This document shows positions 1-12,841 of a stretch of DNA of 64,000 nt, in pieces. Under the pieces are notes generated by a model, which did no database searches, had not been told where the DNA came from, and was given only the letters and a program-made list of their open reading frames with translations. Source of the DNA: Paraburkholderia caffeinilytica (GTDB lineage: Bacteria > Pseudomonadota > Gammaproteobacteria > Burkholderiales > Burkholderiaceae); NCBI RefSeq assembly GCF_003368325.1, contig NZ_CP031467.1:992001-1056000 (forward strand). The letters are read 5' to 3'. The stretch's first letter is position 1. Each line of letters begins with the position of its first letter. The position numbers and the translations under genes were made by a program.

Positions 1-1623
1 TTGCGTCGCTTCCGAAATGGTGCGCGTGAAGCCCCGGCCAAACGGCGTTGCGTCGTTTTCGTCGTCGACGTAGACCATCGGTCCGAGCGCGTCCGTCATG
101 CCGAAGCGAGCCACCATGGCGCGGGCCGTGGCCGTTGCCTTGTTGAAGTCGTCCGACGCGCCGGTGCTGATCAGGTTCAGGAACAGCTCTTCCGCAACAC
201 GGCCACCGAACAGGATCGCGAGGCGGTCCAGCAGGTAGTCCTTCGAATACGTTTCGTTGTCATGCTCCGGCAACTGCCACGTCACGCCCAGCGCACGGCC
301 GCGCGGGATGATCGTGACCTTGTGCACCGGATCGGCCTTCGGCAGCAGCTTGGCAATCACCGCGTGACCCGATTCGTGATACGCCGTGGCACGCTTCGAT
401 TCTTCGCGAATCACGGCCGACTTGCGCTCCGGACCCATGAAGATCTTGTCTTTCGCGTCTTCGAAGTCCGTCATTTCGACGATACGCTTGCCGCGGCGCG
501 CCGCGAACAAGGCCGCTTCGTTGACCAGGTTCGCCAGATCGGCGCCCGAGAAGCCCGGCGTGCCGCGCGCGATCACCGCTGCGTCGACGTCGTTCGAGAT
601 CGGCACCTTGCGCAGGTGAACCTTCATGATGTGTTCGCGGCCGCGGATGTCCGGCAGACCGACGTACACCTGACGGTCGAAACGGCCCGGACGCAGCAGC
701 GCCTTGTCGAGCACGTCCGAACGGTTCGTTGCGGCGATTACGATCACGCCGGAATTCGCTTCGAAGCCGTCCATCTCGACCAGCATCTGGTTCAAGGTCT
801 GTTCGCGCTCGTCGTTGCCACCGCCCATGCCGGCGCCACGATGACGGCCGACCGCGTCGATTTCGTCGATGAACACGATACACGGCGCATGCTTCTTGGC
901 CTGCTCGAACATGTCGCGCACGCGAGCCGCGCCGACACCCACGAACATTTCCACGAAGTCCGAACCCGAGATGCTGAAGAACGGCACCTTCGCTTCACCG
1001 GCGATTGCGCGCGCCAGCAACGTCTTACCGGTTCCCGGCGGGCCGACCAGCAGCACGCCGCGCGGAATGCGCCCGCCCAGCTTCTGGAATTTCTGCGGGT
1101 CGCGCAGGAAGTCGACCAGTTCCGAGACTTCTTCCTTGGCTTCGTCGCAACCGGCGACGTCGGTGAAATTGATTGCGTTATTGTTTTCGTCGATCAGACG
1201 CGCACGGGATTTACCGAACGAGAACGCACCGCCTTTCCCGCCTCCCTGCATCTGTCGCATCATGTAAAACCAGAAGCCGATGATCAGGATCGTCGGTCCG
1301 AGGTAGTACAGCGCGGACACCAGCGCATTCGGTTCGTCATCAGCCTTGCCGCTCACCTGAACGCCATACTTCATCAGATCGCCGACCATCCAGATGTCGC
1401 CGGGCGACACGATCTGGTACTTCTGGCCGTCTGCTGGAGTGACCGTGAGGTTCCGCCCCTGGACAATGACGTTCTTGACTTTGCCGTTCTTCGCGTCGTC
1501 CATGAACTGCGAATAGGAAACGCCTTCCTGGACACGGGGCTTGTCGAACTGCTTGAACACCGTAAACAGCACCAGTGCGATAACCAGCCACACTGCTGCT
1601 TTCGAAAACATATTGTTGTTCAA
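1..1623 (-). CDS. ftsH: ATP-dependent zinc metalloprotease FtsH (C-terminus outside window)
   Basis: This is the membrane-bound AAA+ protease that extracts and degrades misfolded membrane proteins and some regulators. The first 541 residues are visible and the C-terminus runs off the left edge. An N-terminal membrane segment lies at about residues 6-22 and a second near 105-120. The Walker A motif GPPGTGKT is near residue 192, Walker B reads [12 protein letters not shown], and the zinc-binding HESGH lies near 415-419. I chose a TTG start at 1621-1623 because it gives the family N-terminus MNNNMF and has GGAG seven bases upstream. It lies downstream of rlmE on the same strand, the usual rlmE-ftsH order, with a 188-base gap. 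Confidence 0.97.
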   Translation of the reverse strand, partial: MNNNMFSKAAVWLVIALVLFTVFKQFDKPRVQEGVSYSQFMDDAKNGKVKNVIVQGRNLTVTPADGQKYQIVSPGDIWMVGDLMKYGVQVSGKADDEPNALVSALYYLGPTILIIGFWFYMMRQMQGGGKGGAFSFGKSRARLIDENNNAINFTDVAGCDEAKEEVSELVDFLRDPQKFQKLGGRIPRGVLLVGPPGTGKTLLARAIAGEAKVPFFSISGSDFVEMFVGVGAARVRDMFEQAKKHAPCIVFIDEIDAVGRHRGAGMGGGNDEREQTLNQMLVEMDGFEANSGVIVIAATNRSDVLDKALLRPGRFDRQVYVGLPDIRGREHIMKVHLRKVPISNDVDAAVIARGTPGFSGADLANLVNEAALFAARRGKRIVEMTDFEDAKDKIFMGPERKSAVIREESKRATAYHESGHAVIAKLLPKADPVHKVTIIPRGRALGVTWQLPEHDNETYSKDYLLDRLAILFGGRVAEELFLNLISTGASDDFNKATATARAMVARFGMTDALGPMVYVDDENDATPFGRGFTRTISEATQ

Positions 1624-1811
1624 AGCACCACTCCTTCACTTAGACGGGCGCCTACATTTGCCTTGCGGCACCACGAAAGCATTCTAATCCAGTCCGCAGA
1701 CCCCTGCCATAAGGTTTCACTACCACACAAATAGCGCAGCGTGCCATCGCAACGCCAATTTCCAGTGTGTCAGCACATTATCGGCAGATGCGGAACCTTC
1801 CTGCAGCACAT

Positions 1812-2474
1812 CTATGCGGACCGCTTCAGATGCTTACCCAAAATAAACGTTTCTGACGATTTGTCCCGCGAGGCTTTCGGCTTGCGGGCCGCCACCACCT
1901 TGAACTGGCGCTTGAACTTTTCGACAATCTGGCTGTAACCGCTGCCATGAAAACATTTGACTAAAAGGGCGCCATCCGGCTTCAGGTGGTTTTGTGCGAA
2001 TTCCAACGCGATATCGCACAGATGCTCGATTCGCGCGGCATCCGCCACCGCCACTCCCGACAGGTTGGGCGCCATATCCGAAATTACAAGATCAACCTGG
2101 CGCTCTCCAACCAATTCTTCCAACTGGTGGAGAACCGAGTCCTCGCGGAAGTCGCCCTGAATGAAATGCACGTCGGCGATCGGCTCCATCGGCAGGATGT
2201 CCAGCGCGATGATCGTGCCGTCGATGCCGCCCTCGCGCTCGGCGTCGCGCTGTGTGCCCTTGGCCAGCTTGTTACGGGCGTATTGGCTCCAGCTGCCAGG
2301 CGTGGAGCCGAGGTCGACGATCACCTGGCCCGGCCGGATGAGCTTGTCCAGCTCGTCGATTTCCTTCAGCTTGTAGGCAGCGCGGGCGCGGTAACCCTCC
2401 CGCTGCGCCATTTTTACGTACGGGTCGTTGATGTGATCATGCAACCACGCCGTGTTGAACTTGTTTTTTGCCAT
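1812..2474 (-). CDS. rlmE: 23S rRNA 2'-O-ribose U2552 methyltransferase RlmE
   Basis: RlmE (RrmJ/FtsJ) methylates the 2'-OH of U2552 in 23S rRNA on the 50S particle using S-adenosylmethionine. The 220-residue length matches the family. The SAM-binding motif reads [12 protein letters not shown]. The K-D-K-E catalytic tetrad is recognisable in [23 protein letters not shown] and SETFILG. The gene is upstream of ftsH, as in many proteobacteria, and is divergent from yhbY, whose product also binds the 50S subunit. The ATG at 2472-2474 gives the expected N-terminus. Confidence 0.97.
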   Translation of the reverse strand: MAKNKFNTAWLHDHINDPYVKMAQREGYRARAAYKLKEIDELDKLIRPGQVIVDLGSTPGSWSQYARNKLAKGTQRDAEREGGIDGTIIALDILPMEPIADVHFIQGDFREDSVLHQLEELVGERQVDLVISDMAPNLSGVAVADAARIEHLCDIALEFAQNHLKPDGALLVKCFHGSGYSQIVEKFKRQFKVVAARKPKASRDKSSETFILGKHLKRSA

Positions 2475-2656
2475 TAAAGGTGAACTCTTGCTGCGAAATG
2501 TGGCGCTTTAGGGGATAATACGCGGTTAATTCGCGCGGCCACCGCCAAAACTGGCAGTCATCCGCGATTCTGTTGTTCTGACGCGCCGCCCTGCGCTATT
2601 GGCCGAATCTCTCGGAAATGCAGGTGCCGCCATTTTAGTCGAGTCTCCCACTTTCC

Positions 2657-3187
2657 ATGCCAGCCCTTAAAGTCTCTTCCGACCAACGCGCCGAGTTGCG
2701 CTCCCAGGCACATGCGCTCAAACCGGTCGTGCTCGTCGGCGCCGAAGGCTTGACCGACGCTGTGCTGTCGGAAATCAAGGTCCACCTTGGCGCGCATCAA
2801 CTGATCAAGATCCGCGTGTTCGGCGACGAACGCGAGGAGCGCATTGCCATCTACGAACAGATCTGCGACACGCTGAACGCCGCGCCGATCCAGCATATCG
2901 GCAAGCTGCTGGTGATCTGGAAGCCGGAAGCAGCTGTGCAGCCGGCGGCCAAGGCCAAGCGCGGCGCCCTGCCGAGCGCCCGCGAGGCCGCTGTCGAAGC
3001 CAAACCGGGTAAAGGCCGTGCACCACGCGTAGTCACGGTGGTGAAGCCCAGCGAAATCCCGATGCGCAAGCCGAAGGCAAAGGCGGTCGTGGTGCGCGGC
3101 AATGAACGCGTCACGCAAGGCGGCAATATCAAGCGCGCCAAGAAGCGCCAGGCTAGCGCGAAGCGCGCGTATCAGTCGTCGAAGTAA
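2657..3187 (+). CDS. yhbY: YhbY-type CRS1-YhbY domain RNA-binding protein
   Basis: The first 97 or so residues form a CRS1-YhbY domain, a small RNA-binding fold associated with the precursor of the 50S subunit. The signature VLVGAEGLTDAVLSEI and the LIKIRVFGDEREER stretch support this. The remaining 80 residues are a Lys/Arg/Ala-rich basic tail that the 97-residue E. coli YhbY lacks; the tail is probably disordered and may add RNA affinity (inference). The start ATG has no clear Shine-Dalgarno sequence. It is divergent from rlmE, with 182 bases between the two starts. Confidence 0.9.
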   Translation: MPALKVSSDQRAELRSQAHALKPVVLVGAEGLTDAVLSEIKVHLGAHQLIKIRVFGDEREERIAIYEQICDTLNAAPIQHIGKLLVIWKPEAAVQPAAKAKRGALPSAREAAVEAKPGKGRAPRVVTVVKPSEIPMRKPKAKAVVVRGNERVTQGGNIKRAKKRQASAKRAYQSSK

Positions 3188-3364
3188 GCCAACGATGAGG
3201 GTGCGGGCAGTGTCCGCACCTTGGGAGAACTGCTCAGGCTGGCTGGTTGAGGCTGGTCCGGCGGATTGAGGCGGGTTGAGGCTGCTTGGGTCGCGCCGCT
3301 CGGGTAACGCGGCTCGTGTAGCACTACAGGCAAACCCCGCTCAAGCAGGCCGAAGCCTTGCCAC

Positions 3365-3874
3365 TCAACTGACTACTTTCCCCGCAGTGCTGCGAGCACC
3401 CTGCTCAGCGGTCAAGACGCCGACGCTCGCCGGCAGCTTCCACACCAGCGCCACACCCAGCAGGCTTTCGATCAGATAAAACAGGCTCGACACGCCGTGC
3501 AGAATGCCGAAGCGCGTCGCATACGCCGAATGCCCGACATCACTCCCCGCTTCCAGCGCGGCTATGCGCATGGCATTCATGAACGGCTGCAACGCAAAGT
3601 AGCCCACCAGCACGCACACCAGCATACCGGCGATCAACCAGCGCAAACGACGATAAGCGTCGCTGCCGCGGCGAACCAGCAGGTTCGCCAGACCCAGCAG
3701 CAAAATGCCGCACACCGCCCCCAGCACGCCCTCAATGCGAAACAGTTGCGCCGCCACGGCGCCCGCCGTCATGCGATCAAGCGAGGTGAACAACACCGGC
3801 GCGACGGCATAGCCGATGGTCAACAGACTACCGACCCACACCACAGTCAGCAGACGGAACAGTCGATGCGGCAT
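3365..3874 (-). CDS. DUF4149-like membrane protein
   Basis: This is a small integral membrane protein of unknown function that resembles the DUF4149 family. Hydrophobic segments lie at about residues 5-25, 40-65, 72-92 and 130-150 from the chosen start. I chose the ATG at 3872-3874, giving MPHRLFRLL. A TTG eight codons upstream at 3898 overlaps the greA stop (TTGA) and is an alternative that would couple translation to greA. No catalytic motif is visible. The neighbours give no strong hint of function beyond probable cotranscription with greA. Confidence 0.8.
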   Translation of the reverse strand: MPHRLFRLLTVVWVGSLLTIGYAVAPVLFTSLDRMTAGAVAAQLFRIEGVLGAVCGILLLGLANLLVRRGSDAYRRLRWLIAGMLVCVLVGYFALQPFMNAMRIAALEAGSDVGHSAYATRFGILHGVSSLFYLIESLLGVALVWKLPASVGVLTAEQGARSTAGKVVS

Positions 3875-3894
3875 CAAGGACACCGGAGCCGCCT

Positions 3895-4371
3895 TCAAAC
3901 GTAGCTGACTGCGATGATTTCGTACTCGCGCACGCCGCCCGGCGCCTGCACCGATGCAACGTCGCCTTCCGACTTGCCGATCAACGCACGCGCAATCGGC
4001 GAGCTGATCGAGATCAGACCGTGGTCGATGTCCGCTTCGTCGTCGCCGACGATCTGATATTTCACGGGCGCGCCCGAATCCAGGTCTTCCAGTTCCACCG
4101 TCGCGCCGAACACCACGCGGCCATCCGCTTCCACCGCCGCCGGGTCGATCACCTGCGCACCGGCCAGCTTCGATTCGATTTCGGCAATACGGCCTTCGAT
4201 GAAGCCCTGCTTTTCTTTCGCCGCGTCGTATTCCGCGTTCTCCGACAGATCGCCCTGGGCACGCGCTTCCGCGATCGAATTGATCACCGAGGGACGCTCA
4301 ACCGATTTCAGGCGCTGCAATTCATCGCGCAACATTTCCGCGCCGCGCTTCGTCAATGGAACAGTGCTCAT
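3895..4371 (-). CDS. greA: Transcription elongation factor GreA
   Basis: GreA enters the RNA polymerase secondary channel and stimulates cleavage of the backtracked transcript. From the ATG at 4369-4371 the protein has 158 residues, exactly the usual length, starting [10 protein letters not shown]. The N-terminal coiled coil carries acidic residues at its tip ([14 protein letters not shown]), followed by a C-terminal FKBP-like domain with the conserved [10 protein letters not shown]. The reading frame is open further upstream but that part does not resemble the family. The leader contains a large stem-loop with a U tract ending only about 30 bases before the start, described separately. Confidence 0.97.
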   Translation of the reverse strand: MSTVPLTKRGAEMLRDELQRLKSVERPSVINSIAEARAQGDLSENAEYDAAKEKQGFIEGRIAEIESKLAGAQVIDPAAVEADGRVVFGATVELEDLDSGAPVKYQIVGDDEADIDHGLISISSPIARALIGKSEGDVASVQAPGGVREYEIIAVSYV

Positions 4372-4401
4372 AAACAACTCTATGCAAAAAACAGCCGTAA
4401 A

Positions 4402-4491
4402 AAAAATCACCGCGGTTAAGTGCATTCCGTGGGGCTGACGCTCCGGGTAAAACCCGGACCACAGCACCTGCGGAACGCCGCTTAACCGCGG
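4402..4491 (-). promoter_or_regulatory. Long composite hairpin with U tract between carB and greA
   Basis: On the minus strand, 4491-4481 (CCGCGGTTAAG) pairs perfectly with 4420-4410. Inside lie a 5-bp TTCCG/CGGAA stem, a GCTG/CAGC stem and a terminal 7-bp TCCGGGT/ACCCGGA stem with a three-base loop (4458-4442). The outer stem is followed after three bases by eight U residues and then, ten bases later, by six more. It looks like a strong intrinsic terminator of carB or an attenuator in the greA leader. Only about 30 bases separate the U tract from the greA start, too few for an independent promoter. Confidence 0.75.
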
Positions 4492-4521
4492 CACTTACAT
4501 CTTGGACAGGTATTCGAAGCC

Positions 4522-7776
<3,255 letters not shown>

Positions 7777-7964
7777 AACGCTCTCGCTAATGTATTCCTG
7801 AATTCTTTCCGTCGGCGCGCGTCGTTACTGCGTTGCGCGCGCTCTGCTTTGCTCTGTTCCGTGCGGCTCGTCCTGCATGCGCCGAGGGCGCTGATCGCGT
7901 GGCGAGCCGCGCGCCGCCGGGCCGCTCCAAGGCAGGCCCACGGCGCCGAGCCGCTGTGCCAGCC

Positions 7965-9119
7965 TTACGCCGCCGCGCTTTTGCCGGCCTTCTTCGTATC
8001 CATCAACGCGGTGAAGCGGTCGAACAGATAAGCGATGTCGTGCGGACCAGGCGACGCTTCCGGGTGGCCCTGGAAGCAGAACGCCGGCTTGTCGGTCAGC
8101 GCGAAACCCTGCAGCGTGCCGTCGAACAACGAGATGTGCGTGACCTTGGCATTGGCCGGCAGCGTGTCGGCGTCGACCGCGAAGCCGTGGTTCTGCGACG
8201 TGATCACCACGCGGCCGTCGCCCAGATCCTTCACCGGATGGTTCGCGCCGTGATGGCCGGTCTTCATCTTCATGGTCTTCGCGCCGACGGCGAGGCCCAT
8301 GATCTGGTGGCCAAGGCAGATGCCGAAGGTCGGAATGCCGCGCTCGATCAGTTCTTTGGTGGCGCGAATCGCGTAGTCGCACGGTTCCGGATCGCCGGGA
8401 CCGTTCGACAGGAAAATGCCGTCCGGGTCGAGCGCCAGCGCGTCGGCCGCGGAAGCCTCTGCCGGCAGCACCGTGACGTGGCAGCCGCGCTCAGCCAGCA
8501 TGCGCAGAATGTTGTACTTCACGCCGTAGTCGAACGCGACCACGCGGTACTTCGGCGCGTTCTGCGTGCCGTAGCCGGTGCCCAGACGCCATTCGGTCTG
8601 GGTCCATTCGTAGCGCTCCTTCGTCGACACGACCTTCGCGAGGTCCATGCCCGACAAACCCGGGAACGAACGCGCGAGTTCGATTGCCTTCGCTTCGTCA
8701 TCCGAACCGGCGAGAATCGCGCCGTTCTGCGCACCCTTGTCGCGCAGCACGCGAGTCAGCATGCGGGTGTCGAGACCGGCGATGGCGACCACGCCTTCGT
8801 CCTTCAGGTATTGCGGGAGCGTGCGCTCCAGACGGAAATTCGACGCGAGAACCGGCAGGTCGCGGATGATCAGGCCGGCGGCATGGACTTTCGTGGCTTC
8901 GACGTCTTCGGCATTCACGCCGACGTTGCCGATGTGCGGATACGTGAGGGTCACGATCTGGCGCGCGTAGCTCGGGTCGGTCAGGATTTCCTGATAGCCG
9001 GTGATAGCGGTGTTGAACACGACTTCGCCGATCGTATGCCCGGGGGCGCCGATCGAGTAACCACGAAAGACCGTGCCGTCGGCGAGTGCGAGCAAAGCGG
9101 GAGAAAATGACGGCAACAC
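7965..9119 (-). CDS. carA: Carbamoyl-phosphate synthase small (glutaminase) subunit
   Basis: CarA hydrolyses glutamine and channels ammonia to CarB. The chosen GTG start at 9117-9119 gives a 384-residue protein beginning with the family-typical [17 protein letters not shown], with AAGGAG six bases upstream. The N-terminal carA domain is followed by a class I glutamine amidotransferase domain. The nucleophile Cys is in FGICLGHQ and the His/Glu pair in CFQGHPEAS. The frame stays open for another 78 codons upstream to 9353 without resembling the family. The transcript appears to have a leader of about 235 bases. Confidence 0.98.
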   Translation of the reverse strand: MLPSFSPALLALADGTVFRGYSIGAPGHTIGEVVFNTAITGYQEILTDPSYARQIVTLTYPHIGNVGVNAEDVEATKVHAAGLIIRDLPVLASNFRLERTLPQYLKDEGVVAIAGLDTRMLTRVLRDKGAQNGAILAGSDDEAKAIELARSFPGLSGMDLAKVVSTKERYEWTQTEWRLGTGYGTQNAPKYRVVAFDYGVKYNILRMLAERGCHVTVLPAEASAADALALDPDGIFLSNGPGDPEPCDYAIRATKELIERGIPTFGICLGHQIMGLAVGAKTMKMKTGHHGANHPVKDLGDGRVVITSQNHGFAVDADTLPANAKVTHISLFDGTLQGFALTDKPAFCFQGHPEASPGPHDIAYLFDRFTALMDTKKAGKSAAA

Positions 9120-9547
9120 GGGAGACTCCTTGGGGAACACCCTGTTGCCGACCTGTCTATCCGACTGCGAGCCGCAGCGAAACGCATCGGCAGGATGCGC
9201 GCGCAGACTCGCTCGCGTACTGCCGATGACGTCGCAAGGGGCGCGATGAGTCCATTGTGTGGACGGATCGGCTGGGGTGCGGAGCGTCAAAAGCGCGCGG
9301 CGGATGAACGGTATGGGAGAGGTAGGCGCTAGGGTGCGGGTTGATAAGCTCAAACCTTGAAATTATAGCGTGAAACTACCCTTCCCTCCAAATCCGAGAT
9401 GAGAAGCCGACCTGGCCGAGCACGCGCCAAAACCGCTTGAAGCCTTGCGGCACAAGGCTCAGAAGTCGCCAGACATAATTTGCATGGGACAGAATCGGGA
9501 TAGAGCCGGTAAATATGACGCCGCCCGGCAAACCCTGTGCGACGGCC
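9120..9547 (-). other. carA leader and promoter region; no gene seen
   Basis: This 428-base stretch separates the carA start from the end of the MFS gene. It holds the carA promoter (9362-9391) and a leader of about 235 bases. The leader is open in the carA frame, but I do not recognise a peptide or a riboswitch there. From 9392 to 9547 I see nothing I can name. Confidence 0.6.
9362..9391 (-). promoter_or_regulatory. Predicted sigma-70 promoter of carAB
   Basis: On the minus strand a perfect TATAAT lies at 9367-9362, preceded by an 18-base spacer and TTGGAG at 9391-9386. The -10 box is consensus and the -35 matches three of six positions. It points at carA, 240 bases away. Confidence 0.6.
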
Positions 9548-10789
9548 TTAAATTTGCTGTTCGCCGTGCAGGTGCGCCGGCTGAAGCCGTGTGCCGCTGG
9601 GCAATACGTACCAGATCGCGCTCAGCACTTGCAGCACCATCAGAATGCCCCAGGCGCTCAGATGGGCGGCAGCCGGATAATGTCCGCCACTGGCCGGCCA
9701 GTGCGACAGCACTGCCCCGACGCCGATCTGGAAGCCAAAAATCAGCAGAAAGATAATCAGCGTCAGCGTCGTATTCACCCGGCCGATCATCTGCGCCGGG
9801 AAGTGCCGCGCCATCACCGCATAGCTGAGAATCCCAGTACCGCCGAAGATCCCGTACGCCGCCCACAGCAGGCTCGCGGGCAGCGGCGCATTGAACATGA
9901 TCAGCAGCTGGGTGACGACGAACAGCGCCATGCCGATGCCGCAAAACACATGCAGCGAGACGCCGCGCCGCTCCAGGCCGCGTGCCGCCGCACCGAAGCT
10001 CACGCAGCCGGCCATCATCGCGAAGCCGAGAATCGACACCAGCGCAGCGGCTTCACGCGGCGCGAAGCCCTGCACGTCGCGCAACCAGGCGCCGACCCAC
10101 AACGACTGCATCGCATAGAACACGCCTTGTGTCACGACCGAAAACGAGGCGATCTTCCAGAACGCCGCGCTCCTCAAGATATGCAACGTGCCCTTGAACT
10201 GGGCACCGAGACTGGCCTGGCGATGGGTTTCCTCCGCGTCCGGCACGAGGGTCCACTGCGCCACGGCCACCAGGACCGTCAGCAGGCCCAAACCGACGCA
10301 AACCCCGCGCCAACTGACGAAGCTCAGCACCCACGTGAGCGGCGAACCGACCATCACGCCACCGAAACCGCCGATCGCCATCACCAGCCCGTTCATCAGC
10401 GGCAGCCGCGCCGACGGGAAATGCTGCGCCAGCGCCTTGAAGGCGGCGCCGAGACACACGGACACGCCGACGCCGATCAGCAGGCGCCCGGCCATCATCG
10501 CGCCCACGCTGTGCGCCGCACCAAACACCCAGATTCCCAGCGCGGCACATAGCAAGGTGAGTGCCGTCACCCGGCGTGCGCCAAAGTGATCGAGCAATAC
10601 GCCAGCCGGAATCTGCGCGCCCGCGAAGCCGAGAAAATACAGACTGGTCAGCAAGCCGAGATCCGTGGCCGACAAGCCGAGGTCATGCGTGATGAAGGGC
10701 GCAAAGCCCAGATTGACGCCACGAAACACGTACGAAACGAAATAACCGGCGGAAAACAGGAGAAAAACGCGCAACTGGGTCGACGACAT
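9548..10789 (-). CDS. Major facilitator superfamily transporter
   Basis: The protein has 413 residues and about twelve hydrophobic segments, the standard MFS layout. The N-terminus from the chosen ATG at 10787-10789 reads MSSTQLRVFLLFSAGYFVSYVFRG. A typical MFS loop follows transmembrane segment 2 (LYFLGFAGAQIPAGVLLDHFGARR). The frame is open for 42 further codons upstream, but those codons are not MFS-like. The substrate cannot be told from the sequence, and the gene stands alone between carA and mltD. Confidence 0.9.
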   Translation of the reverse strand: MSSTQLRVFLLFSAGYFVSYVFRGVNLGFAPFITHDLGLSATDLGLLTSLYFLGFAGAQIPAGVLLDHFGARRVTALTLLCAALGIWVFGAAHSVGAMMAGRLLIGVGVSVCLGAAFKALAQHFPSARLPLMNGLVMAIGGFGGVMVGSPLTWVLSFVSWRGVCVGLGLLTVLVAVAQWTLVPDAEETHRQASLGAQFKGTLHILRSAAFWKIASFSVVTQGVFYAMQSLWVGAWLRDVQGFAPREAAALVSILGFAMMAGCVSFGAAARGLERRGVSLHVFCGIGMALFVVTQLLIMFNAPLPASLLWAAYGIFGGTGILSYAVMARHFPAQMIGRVNTTLTLIIFLLIFGFQIGVGAVLSHWPASGGHYPAAAHLSAWGILMVLQVLSAIWYVLPSGTRLQPAHLHGEQQI

Positions 10790-10874
10790 GAGCGTTGAGA
10801 TGAGCGGCCGGCACGGCCCGAGCACGAACGATAAATGAAATGCGCGATATTCGCCCGAATTGATCTGCAGAATG

Positions 10875-10904
10875 AAAAACGCCGTCACCCTAAGGTGACG
10901 GCGT
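10875..10904 (-). terminator. Intrinsic terminator downstream of mltD
   Basis: A perfect 10-bp stem CGCCGTCACC/GGTGACGGCG with a four-base loop lies at 10880-10903. On the minus strand it is followed by five T residues. It sits 88 bases past the mltD stop. Confidence 0.85.
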
Positions 10905-10990
10905 CGGAATAACACGGTGCGTGATCGGAGCGCAATTCATGCGCTGCCCCCGCAACGCATGTGGTCACTACCGTGGAGCCGCTTTTTGGT

Positions 10991-12685
10991 CTACTTACCC
11001 TTCTTCGCGTTGGCCGCGGTCTTCTGGCGGCTATCTGCCGCAGCCTTCGACGCCTTGCTGGACGTGGAAGCCGACACTTTCGCCACCTTGCCCTTGCTGA
11101 CGGCGGACGCTGTCGGCTTGCTCGCTTTACCCACCGGCTCAGACACCTTTACCACGGCGGAGTGACCACGACCCTTCTTCTTATCGTAGCGCGAATCGTT
11201 CTTCGTGTCTGCGACGCGGGTGCCGATCTTCTCGACGCCGCCACCCTGCACGTCGGTCGCGATGCGCTCCGGACCCGGTTCGCTCGGCATTGCCTTGCCG
11301 ACCGGCACGTGCAGCACGATTACCTGGCCACGCGAAACCTGATCGCGATGCGTGCGATTCCATGCTTTCAACTGACCGATCGAGACGCCGTAACGCACTG
11401 CGATGGCGGCCATGGACTGATTTCGACGCACGCGGATCAGCATCTTGCGGGTGTCGGGAACGTCGGGCTCCATGGCGAGCACGGCGCTTTCGGCAACGTC
11501 GGCGCTGATGTCTTCGTCGTCGTCCGAGGCACGCGGCACCACGATCGTCGAGCCCGGTTTCAAACGCATGCCCGCCGGAATCTTGTTCACTTCCATCAGT
11601 GTGTCCGCGTCGACGCCGATCTTTTGCGCGATCGCCGCCGGCGCCGAACGCTCCGTGACCGTGTACGTGGTCCAGGACGACAGCGAACCGGAATAGGTTT
11701 TCAGATTGCGTTCGAAGGCGCTGGCGTTGTCGAACGGCAGCAGGATCTGCGGCTGCGTGGTGCCGAGAATCACCGGCTTCCTGAACGATGGATTCAGCGA
11801 GCGGAATTCGTCCAGCGACAGGTTCGCGAGTTTCGCGGCCATATCCACGTCGATGTCGTGCGAGGTCGTGACCGTCACGAAATACGGATGGTTCGGAATC
11901 GACGGCAGCGTGAGCCCGTACATCTGCGGGTTCGTCACGATGTTCTTCACCGCTTGCAGCTTGGGCACGTAGTTGCGCGTCTCGTTCGGCATGCGCAGGC
12001 TGAGATAGTCGGTAGGCAGCCCCGCCGCTTCGTTGCGCGCGATCGCGCGCTGCACGTTACCCTCGCCCCAGTTGTAGGCGGCGAGCGCCAGTTGCCAGTC
12101 GCCGAACATGTCATGCAGACGCGAGAGGTAGTCGAGCGCGGCGCTGGTCGAGGCCAGCACGTCGCGGCGCTCGTCCTGCCACATGTTCTGCTTGAGGTTG
12201 TAGGTGCGGCCCGTGCCCGGCATGAACTGCCACATGCCGGCCGCCTTCGCCACCGACAAGGCCTGCGGGCTGTACGCGGACTCGATGAACGGCAGCAAGG
12301 CGAGCTCGGTCGGCATATGGCGCGCCTCGAGCTCTTCGACGATGTGGTACAGGTACTTCTGCGAGCGCTCGGTCATGCGCTGAACGTAGTCCGGGCGTTG
12401 CGCATACCAGTTGACCTGCATATCGACCAGGTCGGTCTGCAGATCCGGCATCTGGAAACCACGGCGAATGCGGCCCCACAGGTCGGCGTCAGCGCTCGTC
12501 AGTTGAGTGACCGAGCCTTGGTCGACGTTGATCGTCTCTTTGGCGGTGGCTGTCTTGCGAAGGGCGTCGGCTACGGCTTCCTGACTGGCGGGGTTTGTTG
12601 CGGTGGTGGAACTATTCGTCGCAGGTCCCTGACTCGCGCAAGCGGCGAGTGTCAGGACCAACAACGCACTAAAGATAAATCGCAT
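10991..12685 (-). CDS. mltD: Membrane-bound lytic murein transglycosylase D with LysM domains
   Basis: MltD cleaves the MurNAc-GlcNAc bond of peptidoglycan with formation of a 1,6-anhydro end. From the ATG at 12683-12685 the protein begins with a lipoprotein signal whose lipobox is TLAAC, so it is probably anchored in the outer membrane. The SLT domain lies around residues 110-260, with the catalytic Glu in LPFIESAY and the downstream AAGMWQFMPGTGR. Two LysM modules follow, near residues 350-395 and 425-470. The C-terminus is a Lys/Ser/Ala-rich tail ending in KKGK. A terminator follows the gene. Confidence 0.95.
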   Translation of the reverse strand: MRFIFSALLVLTLAACASQGPATNSSTTATNPASQEAVADALRKTATAKETINVDQGSVTQLTSADADLWGRIRRGFQMPDLQTDLVDMQVNWYAQRPDYVQRMTERSQKYLYHIVEELEARHMPTELALLPFIESAYSPQALSVAKAAGMWQFMPGTGRTYNLKQNMWQDERRDVLASTSAALDYLSRLHDMFGDWQLALAAYNWGEGNVQRAIARNEAAGLPTDYLSLRMPNETRNYVPKLQAVKNIVTNPQMYGLTLPSIPNHPYFVTVTTSHDIDVDMAAKLANLSLDEFRSLNPSFRKPVILGTTQPQILLPFDNASAFERNLKTYSGSLSSWTTYTVTERSAPAAIAQKIGVDADTLMEVNKIPAGMRLKPGSTIVVPRASDDDEDISADVAESAVLAMEPDVPDTRKMLIRVRRNQSMAAIAVRYGVSIGQLKAWNRTHRDQVSRGQVIVLHVPVGKAMPSEPGPERIATDVQGGGVEKIGTRVADTKNDSRYDKKKGRGHSAVVKVSEPVGKASKPTASAVSKGKVAKVSASTSSKASKAAADSRQKTAANAKKGK

Positions 12686-12841
12686 GAACGTCTCGGCTTC
12701 CACAAGGGCTGGAATTTGCAGCCGATAGTACGAAACGGCAACGTTTACGTCAATCGGAAATTACGAAAAATATCAAGGAAATCTTGGGCTTGGCGAATTT
12801 TTTCGATTCTTCGCTTGAGGAATCCCCTGATGCCGCACAGG

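Noticed and set aside
1..1734. 577-codon open frame on the plus strand opposite ftsH
   Set aside because: It is antisense to a complete ftsH with all motifs and has an Arg/His-rich shadow composition.
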